Origin: an uncultured Ignavibacteria bacterium
GTDB taxonomy: Bacteria > Bacteroidota > Ignavibacteria > Kapaibacteriales > Kapaibacteriaceae
Length of the DNA stretch: 48,977 nucleotides
Reading direction: 5' to 3'
Assembly (NCBI GenBank): GCA_903939735.1
Contig: CAJAIA010000028.1
Location: forward strand, 1-48,977
Within the stretch, counting starts at the first letter, position 1, and each line of letters opens with the position of its first letter. The position numbers and the translations under genes were made by a program. A model generated the notes under the pieces. It had not been told where the DNA came from and ran no database searches. It saw only the letters and a list, made by a program, of their open reading frames with translations. This document shows positions 34,123 through 42,817 of the stretch, in pieces.

Positions 34123-36573
34123 TTATCGGACCAAGATCTTCTCAAAGCGCTGTTGATTGTTGTGATCGATCACAACAACGTAAAGACCCGAAGGTACAAG
34201 AGCACCGCTACGATCACGGCGATCCCACACAACTTCAGATTGACCTCTGAGCGTGGTGATCGTTGTTCCCGTGACATCAACAATGCGAATGTTCATCGTT
34301 GATGGATTCGACGACGTGATCCGAAGCTCATCCGTCATCGGGTTTGGCACCACTCGAACCTTGACGAAACCTGTCACATGTTGCTCGTCATCTTCGAGAC
34401 TGGTTACTGGGTTGCGTGTAACGACGTACTGCGTCGTTCCATGCTCAGTTTCAACCGACAGCAGCGCATCGGGTCCGTCAGGAGCATTCGATTCCACACA
34501 CACGCGCACGATGGAATCAGACGATAGCACATATGGAAGCTGTACGTCGAGTGGACGCAGAGTGTAGGTTGTTGAACCAAGACCTGTAAGTCGAACACGG
34601 GTGATCTGCGTCTGTGGACACGCAAGCGGAAGAGTCACGTTGCACAGTTGCTCACCCGTCACGCCACGTGTATAGCGAACGGTGTCCAGGGCAAACTGCA
34701 CAGCAGGAACAGCGTCGCCGCTAATCGTAAATGATGATGATCCGACGGATGTGAAGAAGGTCACGCTTGCCGTGAATGCACCTACGACGCGCGGCGTAAT
34801 ACTCATTGCCACACTGTATCGCGCATTTGGCTCGAGCGTCAGTGGCGCAACAAAACCCTTGAGAACAACCGTAGAGGCAGGATCAGCAGACACCGAGGTG
34901 ATAGTTATCGGTGAGCCACCCTCATTGACAAGCAGCTCTGTAATCACGGTGTCGATCATTGCGCATGCAGGCACCTGTGGAAGCGATAGACCGGCCGATG
35001 TCAGGGTGAGTTTGCCTGGTCCGCTGTTCGACGTAACGGTAACATTCACCGTACGCGTTTCAATTGTGTCGCAGCGATTCATCACCTTGCATACCCACGT
35101 ACCAGAGTCAGCCTTGCTTACCGGAAGTTTGCGGAAGAGTCGCTCTGTGGCGCCGGGAACAGCCGTTCCGCTGCGGAACCACTGATACGTCAACTCTTCG
35201 CCAAACACTTCAAACGTCAGAAGCAATGTGTCGCCCGCACGGTAGGATCGGTCAACCGGCTGCGTGCGAATCTGTGGTCGCTCGACAATGTTCAATTTTA
35301 CACCATTGGTGGTAGCCGTTGGGGTGCATGCACCCTCCACGAGACAGCTATATGTTGATTCATCGAAGAGCGTAATCTTCGAGAGCACCAACTGCTTGCC
35401 TGTTGCGCTTGGGATAGGTTCTCCGTTCTTCAGCCACTGGAACGTAATGTTCGTGCCAGTAGCATCCATGGTGAACGTCACCGTTTCGCCTTCACACGCG
35501 CTCAAAGCAGCTGGCTGCGAGGTAACAACGGGCGGTGCCCCAACTGTGACAAGAACGCTTTTCGATGTGGTGTTTCCTCCACATCCGTAGATAATACAGT
35601 CGTACACGCCACCATCCTGTGCTGTCAGCTTTTTGATCTCCAACACAGACTTGGTTCCTCCAGGGATTTCAACGCCATCACGACGCCAGCGATACTGGAG
35701 GTCTGTTCCATCGGCACCTACAGTTAGGGTCAGGGCCTTGCCTTCACACACGAGCGTAGGCTCTGGTTGAAGCACAATGACTGGTCCTGCAACGATCGTA
35801 ATCGGCATCATCGTACGAGTAATCTCACCACCCGTGGCAGGATCAACCATGCGCACGACGTAGTTGCCGGCAGCCTGAGTAGGAGGAACAGTATACGCCA
35901 ACGCACCAGCATCGGCCGCGATGCTTGTCGCGATCACGTCGGTCGTTGCGAAGTTATTGCTCGACCACTCAAGGCGCACCTGCCCTAAGCCTGTTTGCTC
36001 CCATGCAAGGTTCAGCGATTGACCACGACAGATCGAGACGCCACTCGTCGGTGCCGTGAAATTTGCTCCCGATACGGTGATGTTGATGTTACCAGTGACA
36101 TTCCAATAGTCAGCGCCCGTTGCAATACCATCGAGGTTTACAGCGTTGCCCGCTCCATTAAACTGATACACACCATGTTGCGCCGGAGCCGTCCATTTGA
36201 AATCGAACCGGGCGGTGTTGTTCACCATTGCTTTGGGACCGGTGTGCGTGAGCTCTGCGTTGAGAACCTGTGATCCATTCCCCGCAGCAAGCACGCCCGC
36301 AGTCTGTCCTCCATCTCGAAACGAGAGATTGAAGCCAGCATCTTGATTTGCAGGATTGGCATGTCCAACCACGAATGTGTAGTTCCCCTGCTGCCCAGCC
36401 CGGATCGTCCGAGGTCCTTCAAGCGCCGCAGAGGCCCCCTGATTGAGTCCGCCGTGACATGTTCCACAGCCGGCTGCGAAGGATCCAATCTTGCCATTAC
36501 TGTCTGCTCGTGCTGTAATTGCACCCACCACAAACACAAGTGGCACAAGAATTCGGAGAATGATACGCGTCAT
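34123..36573 (-). CDS. Type IX-secreted protein with CxxCH motif (choice-of-anchor V type) and Ig-like domains
   Basis: This 816-residue protein has a signal peptide (MTRIILRILVPLVFVVGAITARA). A first mature domain (~25-180) starts with a CGTCHGG motif near residue 35 and resembles the choice-of-anchor V/Reeler-like group. Three Ig-like domains follow (about 270-350, 350-430 and 435-520), each with the YxCxV-type second cysteine and Trp core (YRWRRDG, FQWLKNG, YQWFRSG). A further beta domain (~525-640) precedes the C-terminal sorting domain (VVPNPMTDEL, WDRRDRSGALVPSGLY and the final sorting strand). The protein is probably exposed at the cell surface. GAGGA before the ATG at 36573 and the signal peptide fix the start, although the frame is open to 36714. 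The single CxxCH could bind heme covalently or only be a family cysteine pair. Confidence 0.88.
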   Translation of the reverse strand: MTRIILRILVPLVFVVGAITARADSNGKIGSFAAGCGTCHGGLNQGASAALEGPRTIRAGQQGNYTFVVGHANPANQDAGFNLSFRDGGQTAGVLAAGNGSQVLNAELTHTGPKAMVNNTARFDFKWTAPAQHGVYQFNGAGNAVNLDGIATGADYWNVTGNINITVSGANFTAPTSGVSICRGQSLNLAWEQTGLGQVRLEWSSNNFATTDVIATSIAADAGALAYTVPPTQAAGNYVVRMVDPATGGEITRTMMPITIVAGPVIVLQPEPTLVCEGKALTLTVGADGTDLQYRWRRDGVEIPGGTKSVLEIKKLTAQDGGVYDCIIYGCGGNTTSKSVLVTVGAPPVVTSQPAALSACEGETVTFTMDATGTNITFQWLKNGEPIPSATGKQLVLSKITLFDESTYSCLVEGACTPTATTNGVKLNIVERPQIRTQPVDRSYRAGDTLLLTFEVFGEELTYQWFRSGTAVPGATERLFRKLPVSKADSGTWVCKVMNRCDTIETRTVNVTVTSNSGPGKLTLTSAGLSLPQVPACAMIDTVITELLVNEGGSPITITSVSADPASTVVLKGFVAPLTLEPNARYSVAMSITPRVVGAFTASVTFFTSVGSSSFTISGDAVPAVQFALDTVRYTRGVTGEQLCNVTLPLACPQTQITRVRLTGLGSTTYTLRPLDVQLPYVLSSDSIVRVCVESNAPDGPDALLSVETEHGTTQYVVTRNPVTSLEDDEQHVTGFVKVRVVPNPMTDELRITSSNPSTMNIRIVDVTGTTITTLRGQSEVVWDRRDRSGALVPSGLYVVVIDHNNQQRFEKILVR

Positions 36574-36606
36574 AGAGATCCTCGGAGGTAATGCCCTAAA
36601 ATACAA

Positions 36607-36634
36607 CGGGGTTGGTGGCAAGCCACCAACCCCG
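36607..36634 (-). terminator. Hairpin terminator after the YceI gene
   Basis: A perfect 13-bp inverted repeat (36607-36619 with 36622-36634, GGGGTTGGTGGC arm) lies 22 bases after the YceI stop on the minus strand and is followed by TTGTATTTT, an imperfect U-tract. The same tract contains TATTTTAG, a near match to the -7 box TAnnTTTG, that could start the next gene's transcript about 20-30 bases before its AUG. Confidence 0.78.
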
Positions 36635-36655
36635 GAATAAACATCGAGATGGGCG

Positions 36656-37303
36656 TTAAGAGTTCGCGAACAGCTTAGCTGTGATTGCGATGACTTCGCC
36701 AACGCTCTTGCCAACGACGCCAGCCTTGCCAGTAACCTTGTGGTCTGCCAGAGCTACGTTGAACTTCGCATCGACCATGACCAGATTGCCGGAGGCACGC
36801 TTCTTTGTTTCAGCTGATTCTGGGATGTAGGTAAGCGTGATAGCTGCCGTTGACGCCTTCGTTACGCCGTGGCACGAAAATGTACCGACTGCGTTTGCCG
36901 AAACAACAAACTTGCCGCCATCCTTCGTCACCTTGACATCCTTGAGGCCAGTTACATCGAATGAGATTGATGGATACTTTGTTGCATCAAGCCACATCGC
37001 ATCATACATGTGCTCATCGCGCTTCGAGTTTGCTGTCTTCATTGAAAGAACCGCAACTTCGATCTTCCCGGTCGTTGCCTCGAGATTTGCCGCGTTCAAC
37101 ATGAACATCCCTGTGACACCCTCAGATGTACCATTGATGTCTTCCATCGGAGCCTTCGAGAGAAACTCGAGGCCGTTCTTTCCGACCGCATTGTTGAGCG
37201 AATACTTCTTAACTCCTGCAGGTGCACCTGGGATTGCTGTGCCTGCCGACAACATCATTGATGCTGCCGTGAATGCGAGAATCGATGCTACGAGTGTGCG
37301 CAT
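36656..37303 (-). CDS. YceI-like lipocalin-fold exported protein
   Basis: This 215-residue protein has a signal peptide (MRTLVASILAFTAASMMLSAG) and the YceI lipocalin-like beta-barrel. The family pattern is seen in NGLEFLSKAPMEDINGTSEGVTG, LEATTGKIEVAVLSMKT, a segment with KRDEHMYDAMWLDATKYPSISFDV, and the C-terminal FNVALADHKV. Family members bind isoprenoid or similar hydrophobic molecules in the periplasm; the ligand here is unknown. AAGGAACA before the ATG at 37303 is a good ribosome site. The start of the frame 14 codons upstream is unlikely. It lies 57 bases after the cysteine desulfurase stop and is followed by its own terminator. Confidence 0.9.
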   Translation of the reverse strand: MRTLVASILAFTAASMMLSAGTAIPGAPAGVKKYSLNNAVGKNGLEFLSKAPMEDINGTSEGVTGMFMLNAANLEATTGKIEVAVLSMKTANSKRDEHMYDAMWLDATKYPSISFDVTGLKDVKVTKDGGKFVVSANAVGTFSCHGVTKASTAAITLTYIPESAETKKRASGNLVMVDAKFNVALADHKVTGKAGVVGKSVGEVIAITAKLFANS

Positions 37304-37360
37304 GATTGTTCCTTCCAATGTGATAATGTGTGTTGCAACACGCAACTTACAGATTTAGAT

Positions 37361-38491
37361 CTACCCTCGCAAGTCTCGCATGATCGTAGCGAGCGCGTCA
37401 ACCGCCGTGTCGATATCGGTGCGTGTGGTTGTCCAAGATGCCGAAAGGCGCACTGCTGCGCGTGATTCTGCTGCTGAACGACCCATCGCCGACAACACAT
37501 GCGACGGTTGAAGACTACCCGAAACGCATGCGCTGCCATTCGACACCGCTATTCCACGGATATCCATGAGCTGGAGAATCGACTCACCATCCAGCTGCGC
37601 AGCATCGGGGAAGGAGATATTCAGAATGTGTGGCAGGGAATGAGCTTCGGGTGTGTTCACGCGAACGTTCGGAATTGTCGTCGAAATGCTCTGTCGAGCA
37701 TGCTCAATCAGCTGGCGCATATGAGCCGCACGTTCTTGCATGCACTCTACACTGCGGCGGGCTGCGGCTGCAAACCCAACAATCAACGCAACCGGCTCTG
37801 TGCCTGCACGACGGTTTCGCTCCTGTCCGCCCCCTACCTGATGTGCTTTGTAGTCGATTCCCTTGCGGATAAACATCGCACCAATCCCCTTTGGTCCGTG
37901 GATCTTGTGTGCGGAGATTGTCGCGAAGTCGATTCCCAGTTGCTGTGCATCGACTGAGATCTTTCCGAAGGTCTGCACTGCGTCAGTGTGGAGGAGTGCA
38001 GAGGGCGCAGCAGCACGAATCTCTTCAATTGCCTGAATCACCCCGGTCTCATTGTTTGCATGCATCACGGAGAGAAGCGTACGGGGGTCGTCGTACCTCC
38101 GTGCCTCTTCTGGACTGTACCGACCGTGAGCATCGACAGGAAGAATGGCGTGCGCAAATCCCTGCCGAGCGAGCTCCTCGGCCGGAGCAAGCACAGCATG
38201 ATGCTCGATACTCCCAACGACGACTCGATCGACGAGACCCGATTCACGACACGCACTGGTGAGGATCGAGTTATTCGATTCCGTACCACCACTCGTGAAC
38301 GTAATCTCGGCAGGATGTGCATTCATGAGCGCAGCGATCTCAGACCGAGCTCGCTCCACCGCCACGCGAGCTGTACGCCCCATAGCATAGATGCTCGATG
38401 CATTTCCATACTCGGAACGGAGCCAGGGAAGCATCTCTTCCAGAACAGCTTCATCAAGTGCGGTTGTCGCACTGTTATCCAGATAGATCAC
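37361..38491 (-). CDS. Cysteine desulfurase (NifS/IscS family)
   Basis: This enzyme removes sulfur from cysteine via pyridoxal phosphate for iron-sulfur clusters and thiolated cofactors. The 376-residue protein begins MIYLDNSATT, has FTSGGTESNN at ~65-74, the cofactor lysine 196 in SAHKIHGPKG, and the catalytic cysteine 322 in SNGSACVSGSLQPSHVL, so it is of the NifS/IscS class I group. It could supply sulfur for clusters such as those of LipA, but which acceptor it serves is not visible, since no iscU or mnmA is near. The start codon is GTG at 38491, overlapping the TGA of the small upstream gene (GTGA); no better ATG exists. Confidence 0.93.
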   Translation of the reverse strand: MIYLDNSATTALDEAVLEEMLPWLRSEYGNASSIYAMGRTARVAVERARSEIAALMNAHPAEITFTSGGTESNNSILTSACRESGLVDRVVVGSIEHHAVLAPAEELARQGFAHAILPVDAHGRYSPEEARRYDDPRTLLSVMHANNETGVIQAIEEIRAAAPSALLHTDAVQTFGKISVDAQQLGIDFATISAHKIHGPKGIGAMFIRKGIDYKAHQVGGGQERNRRAGTEPVALIVGFAAAARRSVECMQERAAHMRQLIEHARQSISTTIPNVRVNTPEAHSLPHILNISFPDAAQLDGESILQLMDIRGIAVSNGSACVSGSLQPSHVLSAMGRSAAESRAAVRLSASWTTTRTDIDTAVDALATIMRDLRG

Positions 38492-38748
38492 GTTGCCCGC
38501 CCGTAGCCTTTGTACAAGTCGAACTTTGCACTGTACAGTACAATGTTCAGCTCCGTATCACGGAGGGTGCCGCCCGATGGCGACAGGTAAAACGTGGCGG
38601 TCGCCGATGTAGGCAGTTTCGCCAGCAGACCTTGCTCATCCACGTAGAACTCAACGAGCTTGTAGCCCAGGTGTTCGGGTGCCTGTGCCGCCTGCTCAAG
38701 CAAATGCTCTGGTGTGTAGACTCGAAGATCAGATGATTGTTCGCTCAT
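38488..38748 (-). CDS. Small protein of unknown function before the cysteine desulfurase
   Basis: I do not recognise this 86-residue protein. It has no signal peptide or membrane segment. An N-terminal helical part (VYTPEHLLEQAAQAPEHLGYKLVEFYV) is followed by beta-type sequence (ATATFYLSPSGGTLRDTELNIVLYS), suggesting a small alpha/beta domain. Its TGA overlaps the desulfurase GTG (GTGA), so the two are translationally coupled and may work together. The ATG at 38748 lacks a good ribosome site; the frame is open 29 codons upstream, but the protein-like part begins here. Codon usage resembles the neighbours, which favours a real gene. Confidence 0.62.
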   Translation of the reverse strand: MSEQSSDLRVYTPEHLLEQAAQAPEHLGYKLVEFYVDEQGLLAKLPTSATATFYLSPSGGTLRDTELNIVLYSAKFDLYKGYGRAT

Positions 38749-38775
38749 AGGGGGCTCGGAAATCGGAATATCTCG

Positions 38776-38807
38776 TTGGGGTGCCACGAAGTTACAGAGT
38801 ATTTTTG
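38776..38807 (+). promoter_or_regulatory. Bacteroidota-type promoter of secA
   Basis: TTG at 38776-38778, a 21-base spacer and TATTTTTG at 38800-38807 match the Bacteroidota vegetative consensus (TTG near -33, TAnnTTTG near -7). Initiation near 38812 would give secA a leader of about 65-70 bases that lacks a Shine-Dalgarno. The box lies in the 132-base divergent gap between secA and the 86-residue gene. Confidence 0.55.
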
Positions 38808-38880
38808 CAGGCTTAGACGATTCGGGCGGCACCAAACCGCTACGACATCCGTCACCGACCGCTGATGTTCACTTCTAGTA

Positions 38881-41800
38881 ATGACCATGCTCAAGTTTCT
38901 CCAGTCTGTTCTTGGTGGCTCCAAGCACGATAAAGACGTTAAAGCGCTTCGTCCAATTGTTGATGAGATCAACGGACACTTTGCATCGTATGCATCACTG
39001 AGCGACGACGAGCTTCGTGCGAAGACCGTGGAGTTTCGCGAACGAATCACGGAATCTGTACAGCACCTCGTGAATGAGGTTGAGGAGATTCGCGAACGCC
39101 TTCGCAGCGATGCGACGATGGAGCATGCAGAGCGTTCAGATCTCTACGCACGCATCACTGCAAATGAGCGCGAGCAGTTCGAGACGATCCAATCAACGCT
39201 GAACGAGATCCTCCCTGAAGCATTCGCTGTGGTGAAGGATGCGTGTCGCCGTTTGGTTGGTCATCGCTACATGGTTGTTGGCACCGAACACACGTGGGAT
39301 ATGGTTCCGTACGATGTGCAGCTCATCGGTGGTATGGTGCTTCATCAAGGCAAGATTGCCGAAATGAGCACGGGTGAAGGTAAGACGCTCGTCTCGACGC
39401 TACCGATGTATCTGAATGCGCTCGCCGGACGTGGCGTACATCTGGTTACGGTGAACGACTACCTGGCTCGACGTGACCGCGAGTGGATGCGTCCAATCTT
39501 CGACTTCCTTGGCGTACAAACCGGTTGCATTCAGTCGGAAATGCGCCCTGAGCAACGCCACGAGCAGTATGCTGCCGACATCACATGGGGCACGAATAAC
39601 GAGTTCGGTTTTGACTACCTGCGCGACAACATGGTGACGGATGCTGCAGACATGGTGCAGCGTGGTCACTGGTTTGCAATCGTTGACGAAGTCGACTCGG
39701 TTCTGATCGACGAAGCGCGTACACCGCTCATCATCTCGGGTCCGGTTACTGCTGGCTCCACTGAGCAGGCGTTTGTCGAAATGAAACCTCGCGTGCAACG
39801 CTTGATTGATGCGCAAGCTCGTCTCGCAAACAGCATTGTTGCGGAAGCAGAGAAACTCCTGACTACGGGATTCAAAGAAGATCGTATCGCTGCGGGTGTG
39901 AACATCCTCCGAGCACATCGCGGTATGCCGAAGCAGAGCAAGCTGCTGAAGATGATGCAGGATCCGGACATTCTCAAGCTGATGCGCGACACCGAGCTCG
40001 AGTACCTCAAGGATCAGGGTCAGCGCATGTCAATCATCGACCAGGAGTTGTTCTTCACGGTTGATGAGAAGAACCACCAGATCGATATCTCAGAGAAGGG
40101 CCGTGAACTTCTGAGCAGCTCGCAAGAGGATCCAGAGATGTTCGTGATTCCCGACATCGCCTCGCAAATGAGCGCGCTCGAGGGCGATGCATCCCTTTCC
40201 GCAGATGAGAAGACACTTCGCCGTGACGAATTCATGCGCGTGTTTTCAGACCGTTCAGATCGTATCCACATCATCAACCAACTCCTTCGCGCCTACACGC
40301 TGTATGTCCGCGACGACGAGTACGTTGTTGCCGATGGAAAGATCAAGATCGTTGATGAGTTTACGGGTCGTATCCTTGAGGGACGTCGGTATTCTGACGG
40401 ACTTCACCAGGCGATCGAAGCCAAGGAAGGTGTGTTCGTTGAACAAGACACGCAGACATTTGCGACCGTCACGCTTCAGAACTACTTCCGTCTCTACCAC
40501 AAGCTCGCCGGCATGACAGGAACAGCCGAGACAGAAGCTGGTGAGTTCTGGCAGATCTATGAACTCGATGTCGTTGTGATTCCTACGAACCGCGGTATTC
40601 AGCGCAAGGACATGGATGACAAGATCTTCCGTACCAAGCGCGAGAAGTACAATGCACTGGTGATTGCAGTTCAAGAGGAACTGACAAAGGGACGTGCTGT
40701 TCTGGTTGGAACAACAAGCGTTGAAGTTTCTGAGCTTCTCTCAAAGATGCTCAAGCGTGCCAATGTGAATCACAACGTGCTCAATGCCAAGCAACACCAG
40801 CGTGAGGCGGAAATCGTCGCAAATGCGGGTCGTCGTGGTGCGGTGATGATTGCGACAAATATGGCTGGTCGTGGAACTGACATTAAGCTCGACCCAGATG
40901 TGCGCGAGGCTGGCGGCCTTGCTATTCTTGGTACCGAGCGCCACGAAGCGCGCCGTATCGACCGTCAGCTTCGCGGTCGTGCCGGACGTCAGGGCGACCC
41001 TGGATCATCCCAATTCTTCATTTCATTGGAAGATGATCTGATGCGCCTCTTCGGCGGTGAGCGTATCGCGGCCGTCATGCAACGTCTCAAGGTGCCAGAT
41101 GGCGAACCAATTGAGAGTGGCTTGGTCACAAAGAGCGTCGAGAACGCGCAAAAGAAAGTGGAGTCGAACAACTTCGGTGTTCGTAAGCGCCTTCTTGAGT
41201 ACGACAACGTCATGAACCAGCAGCGCGAAGTTATCTATGATCGTCGTCGCCATGCTCTCATGGGCGAGCGCCTCCGCAGTGAAATCGTTGAGTACGTGCG
41301 TGAGTTGGCCGAGGGATGGTATGACGAATATCTCCCATCTGCTGATCTTGAGGCTCTTCGCAATGAAGTTCGCGTAACGATGCTGTGTGATGTGGTGCTT
41401 ACGCAGAACGAGTTTGGATCACTCAAGCGTGAAGATGTTGTTCAACGTATCGTTGATGCAGCAGAAGAATACTACGACCGCAAAGAGACGATGTTGGGTC
41501 CGGACTTCATGGGCGCACTTGAGCGCGTTGCTGCGCTGCGTGCCATTGATGACGAATGGCGCGATCACCTACGTAGCATGGACGACCTCAAGGAAGGTAT
41601 CTACCTCCGAGCCTACGGACAAAAGGATCCGATCCTCGAGTACAAGCAAGAGGCGTATAAGGTCTTCATTGAGCTTATCGCGTTGATCAACAAGGCCACG
41701 GTTGCGTTCGCCTTCAAGTACTACCCGCAAGTCACAGAACAACAGCGCCAGCAACAGCAACAGCAGCAACAGCGCGCTGAACAGGCAGCACAGCAACGTG

Positions 41801-42054
41801 AGACGACTACAACTGCGTCACTGCCGCCGTTGCGCTCTACCGTTAGCGCGTCACGTCCGCTGCAGTTCTCGCACCCAAGCGCGAGCACAACACTCGGTGC
41901 CGATCCCAATGCTGCACCTTCCGAGCATCAACATCCGCACACCGTGCACAAGATGGGACGCGAGGTTGGACGCAACGAGGTGTGTCCGTGCGGTTCAGGG
42001 AAGAAGTTCAAGGCTTGCCACGGTCTGAGCGGCGCGACAACGTACGAGGGATAA
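38881..42054 (+). CDS. secA: Preprotein translocase motor subunit SecA
   Basis: SecA is the ATPase that drives proteins through SecYEG; the signal-peptide-bearing proteins in this window, including the type IX cargo, depend on it. The 1057-residue product is longer than E. coli SecA because of insertions typical of Bacteroidota: about 50 residues near 60-110 and about 100 around 295-400. Visible features are GEGKT at 165-169 (Walker A), FDYLRDN, DEVDSVLIDEARTPLIISGP, the GMTGTAETEAGEFW and MAGRGTDIKLD segments, and the preprotein cross-linking and helical scaffold regions. A Gln-rich linker (~958-975) precedes the C-terminal zinc motif CPCGSGKKFKACHG (from 1035), which binds SecB or ribosomes. 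The ATG at 38881 has no ribosome site. Confidence 0.97.
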   Translation: MTMLKFLQSVLGGSKHDKDVKALRPIVDEINGHFASYASLSDDELRAKTVEFRERITESVQHLVNEVEEIRERLRSDATMEHAERSDLYARITANEREQFETIQSTLNEILPEAFAVVKDACRRLVGHRYMVVGTEHTWDMVPYDVQLIGGMVLHQGKIAEMSTGEGKTLVSTLPMYLNALAGRGVHLVTVNDYLARRDREWMRPIFDFLGVQTGCIQSEMRPEQRHEQYAADITWGTNNEFGFDYLRDNMVTDAADMVQRGHWFAIVDEVDSVLIDEARTPLIISGPVTAGSTEQAFVEMKPRVQRLIDAQARLANSIVAEAEKLLTTGFKEDRIAAGVNILRAHRGMPKQSKLLKMMQDPDILKLMRDTELEYLKDQGQRMSIIDQELFFTVDEKNHQIDISEKGRELLSSSQEDPEMFVIPDIASQMSALEGDASLSADEKTLRRDEFMRVFSDRSDRIHIINQLLRAYTLYVRDDEYVVADGKIKIVDEFTGRILEGRRYSDGLHQAIEAKEGVFVEQDTQTFATVTLQNYFRLYHKLAGMTGTAETEAGEFWQIYELDVVVIPTNRGIQRKDMDDKIFRTKREKYNALVIAVQEELTKGRAVLVGTTSVEVSELLSKMLKRANVNHNVLNAKQHQREAEIVANAGRRGAVMIATNMAGRGTDIKLDPDVREAGGLAILGTERHEARRIDRQLRGRAGRQGDPGSSQFFISLEDDLMRLFGGERIAAVMQRLKVPDGEPIESGLVTKSVENAQKKVESNNFGVRKRLLEYDNVMNQQREVIYDRRRHALMGERLRSEIVEYVRELAEGWYDEYLPSADLEALRNEVRVTMLCDVVLTQNEFGSLKREDVVQRIVDAAEEYYDRKETMLGPDFMGALERVAALRAIDDEWRDHLRSMDDLKEGIYLRAYGQKDPILEYKQEAYKVFIELIALINKATVAFAFKYYPQVTEQQRQQQQQQQQRAEQAAQQRETTTTASLPPLRSTVSASRPLQFSHPSASTTLGADPNAAPSEHQHPHTVHKMGREVGRNEVCPCGSGKKFKACHGLSGATTYEG

Positions 42055-42067
42055 CACGCCCCGACGA

Positions 42068-42817
42068 TTACGGGCAGGAGTGAATCGCTATCGTACCGTC
42101 ATGGTCGATGACGATGTATGTTGATGGCTTGTCGGTCCACGACCCTGAGTTGAGATACCGCACACCGTCGAGCATGACGTCCATAGGATGGTGCGTATGC
42201 CCGCATGTGACCACCTGCGCGCCGTATGTGCTCTTACCGTGGGCTGATGCTTCCTTCGCGACTTTATCGCTTCGTCGCATCCACCGTTTGGATTGACGAC
42301 TGGCATTCTTCACGAGACGTGAAGCACGATGTTTTGGGTCGAGCTTCTGCACTATGGAGTACGCCCATATCGCTGCATCGACGAATCGTGAGTGCTCTGA
42401 TACAAATGCATCGAACTGATGACCATGCACCGCCAACAAAGTGCGTCCGGCATGATTCCAGACGTATTCCTCGTGGATGTGAATGCCTAGCAGATGCGAG
42501 AGGATTTCGGGAGCCCCACCGTCGTGATTACCGATCACCCAGACGAGTTCATGCTCAAGTCGCTCATTTGTCGACGCACGGATAAACGACAGGAATTCCC
42601 AGTCGTCGCGTGAGAGTCGTTTAAAATTGAGATCATCGAACACGTCACCATTAAGAATGAGACGCTTGTAGGTTAGCTGTCGGAGCAACTCGGTGAGTTG
42701 TTTCGAACGTGACATCGTCGAGCCGAGGTGTAAGTCGGACACGATCACGGTATCGACATCCGCGGCATGCGCGAGATTGACCGTGGCAACGTTCTCGTCG
42801 TCTATGGTTGTATCCAT
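42068..42817 (-). CDS. LpxH-like metallophosphoesterase (UDP-2,3-diacylglucosamine diphosphatase family)
   Basis: This 249-residue calcineurin-type phosphoesterase has every metal motif of the family: SDLH at 27-30, GDVFDD at 57-62, GNHD at 96-99, HGHQFD at 131-136 and GHTH at 206-209. It resembles the LpxH group, which hydrolyses UDP-2,3-diacylglucosamine to lipid X in lipid A synthesis, and the related UDP-2,3-diacylglucosamine pyrophosphatase-like proteins found in Bacteroidota. The exact substrate is therefore likely but not certain. A basic segment (SRLVKNASRQSKRWMRR, ~166-182) could contact the membrane surface, as LpxH does. It overlaps the peroxidase gene by 16 bases and converges with secA, with 13 bases between stops. 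Confidence 0.85.
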   Translation of the reverse strand: MDTTIDDENVATVNLAHAADVDTVIVSDLHLGSTMSRSKQLTELLRQLTYKRLILNGDVFDDLNFKRLSRDDWEFLSFIRASTNERLEHELVWVIGNHDGGAPEILSHLLGIHIHEEYVWNHAGRTLLAVHGHQFDAFVSEHSRFVDAAIWAYSIVQKLDPKHRASRLVKNASRQSKRWMRRSDKVAKEASAHGKSTYGAQVVTCGHTHHPMDVMLDGVRYLNSGSWTDKPSTYIVIDHDGTIAIHSCP

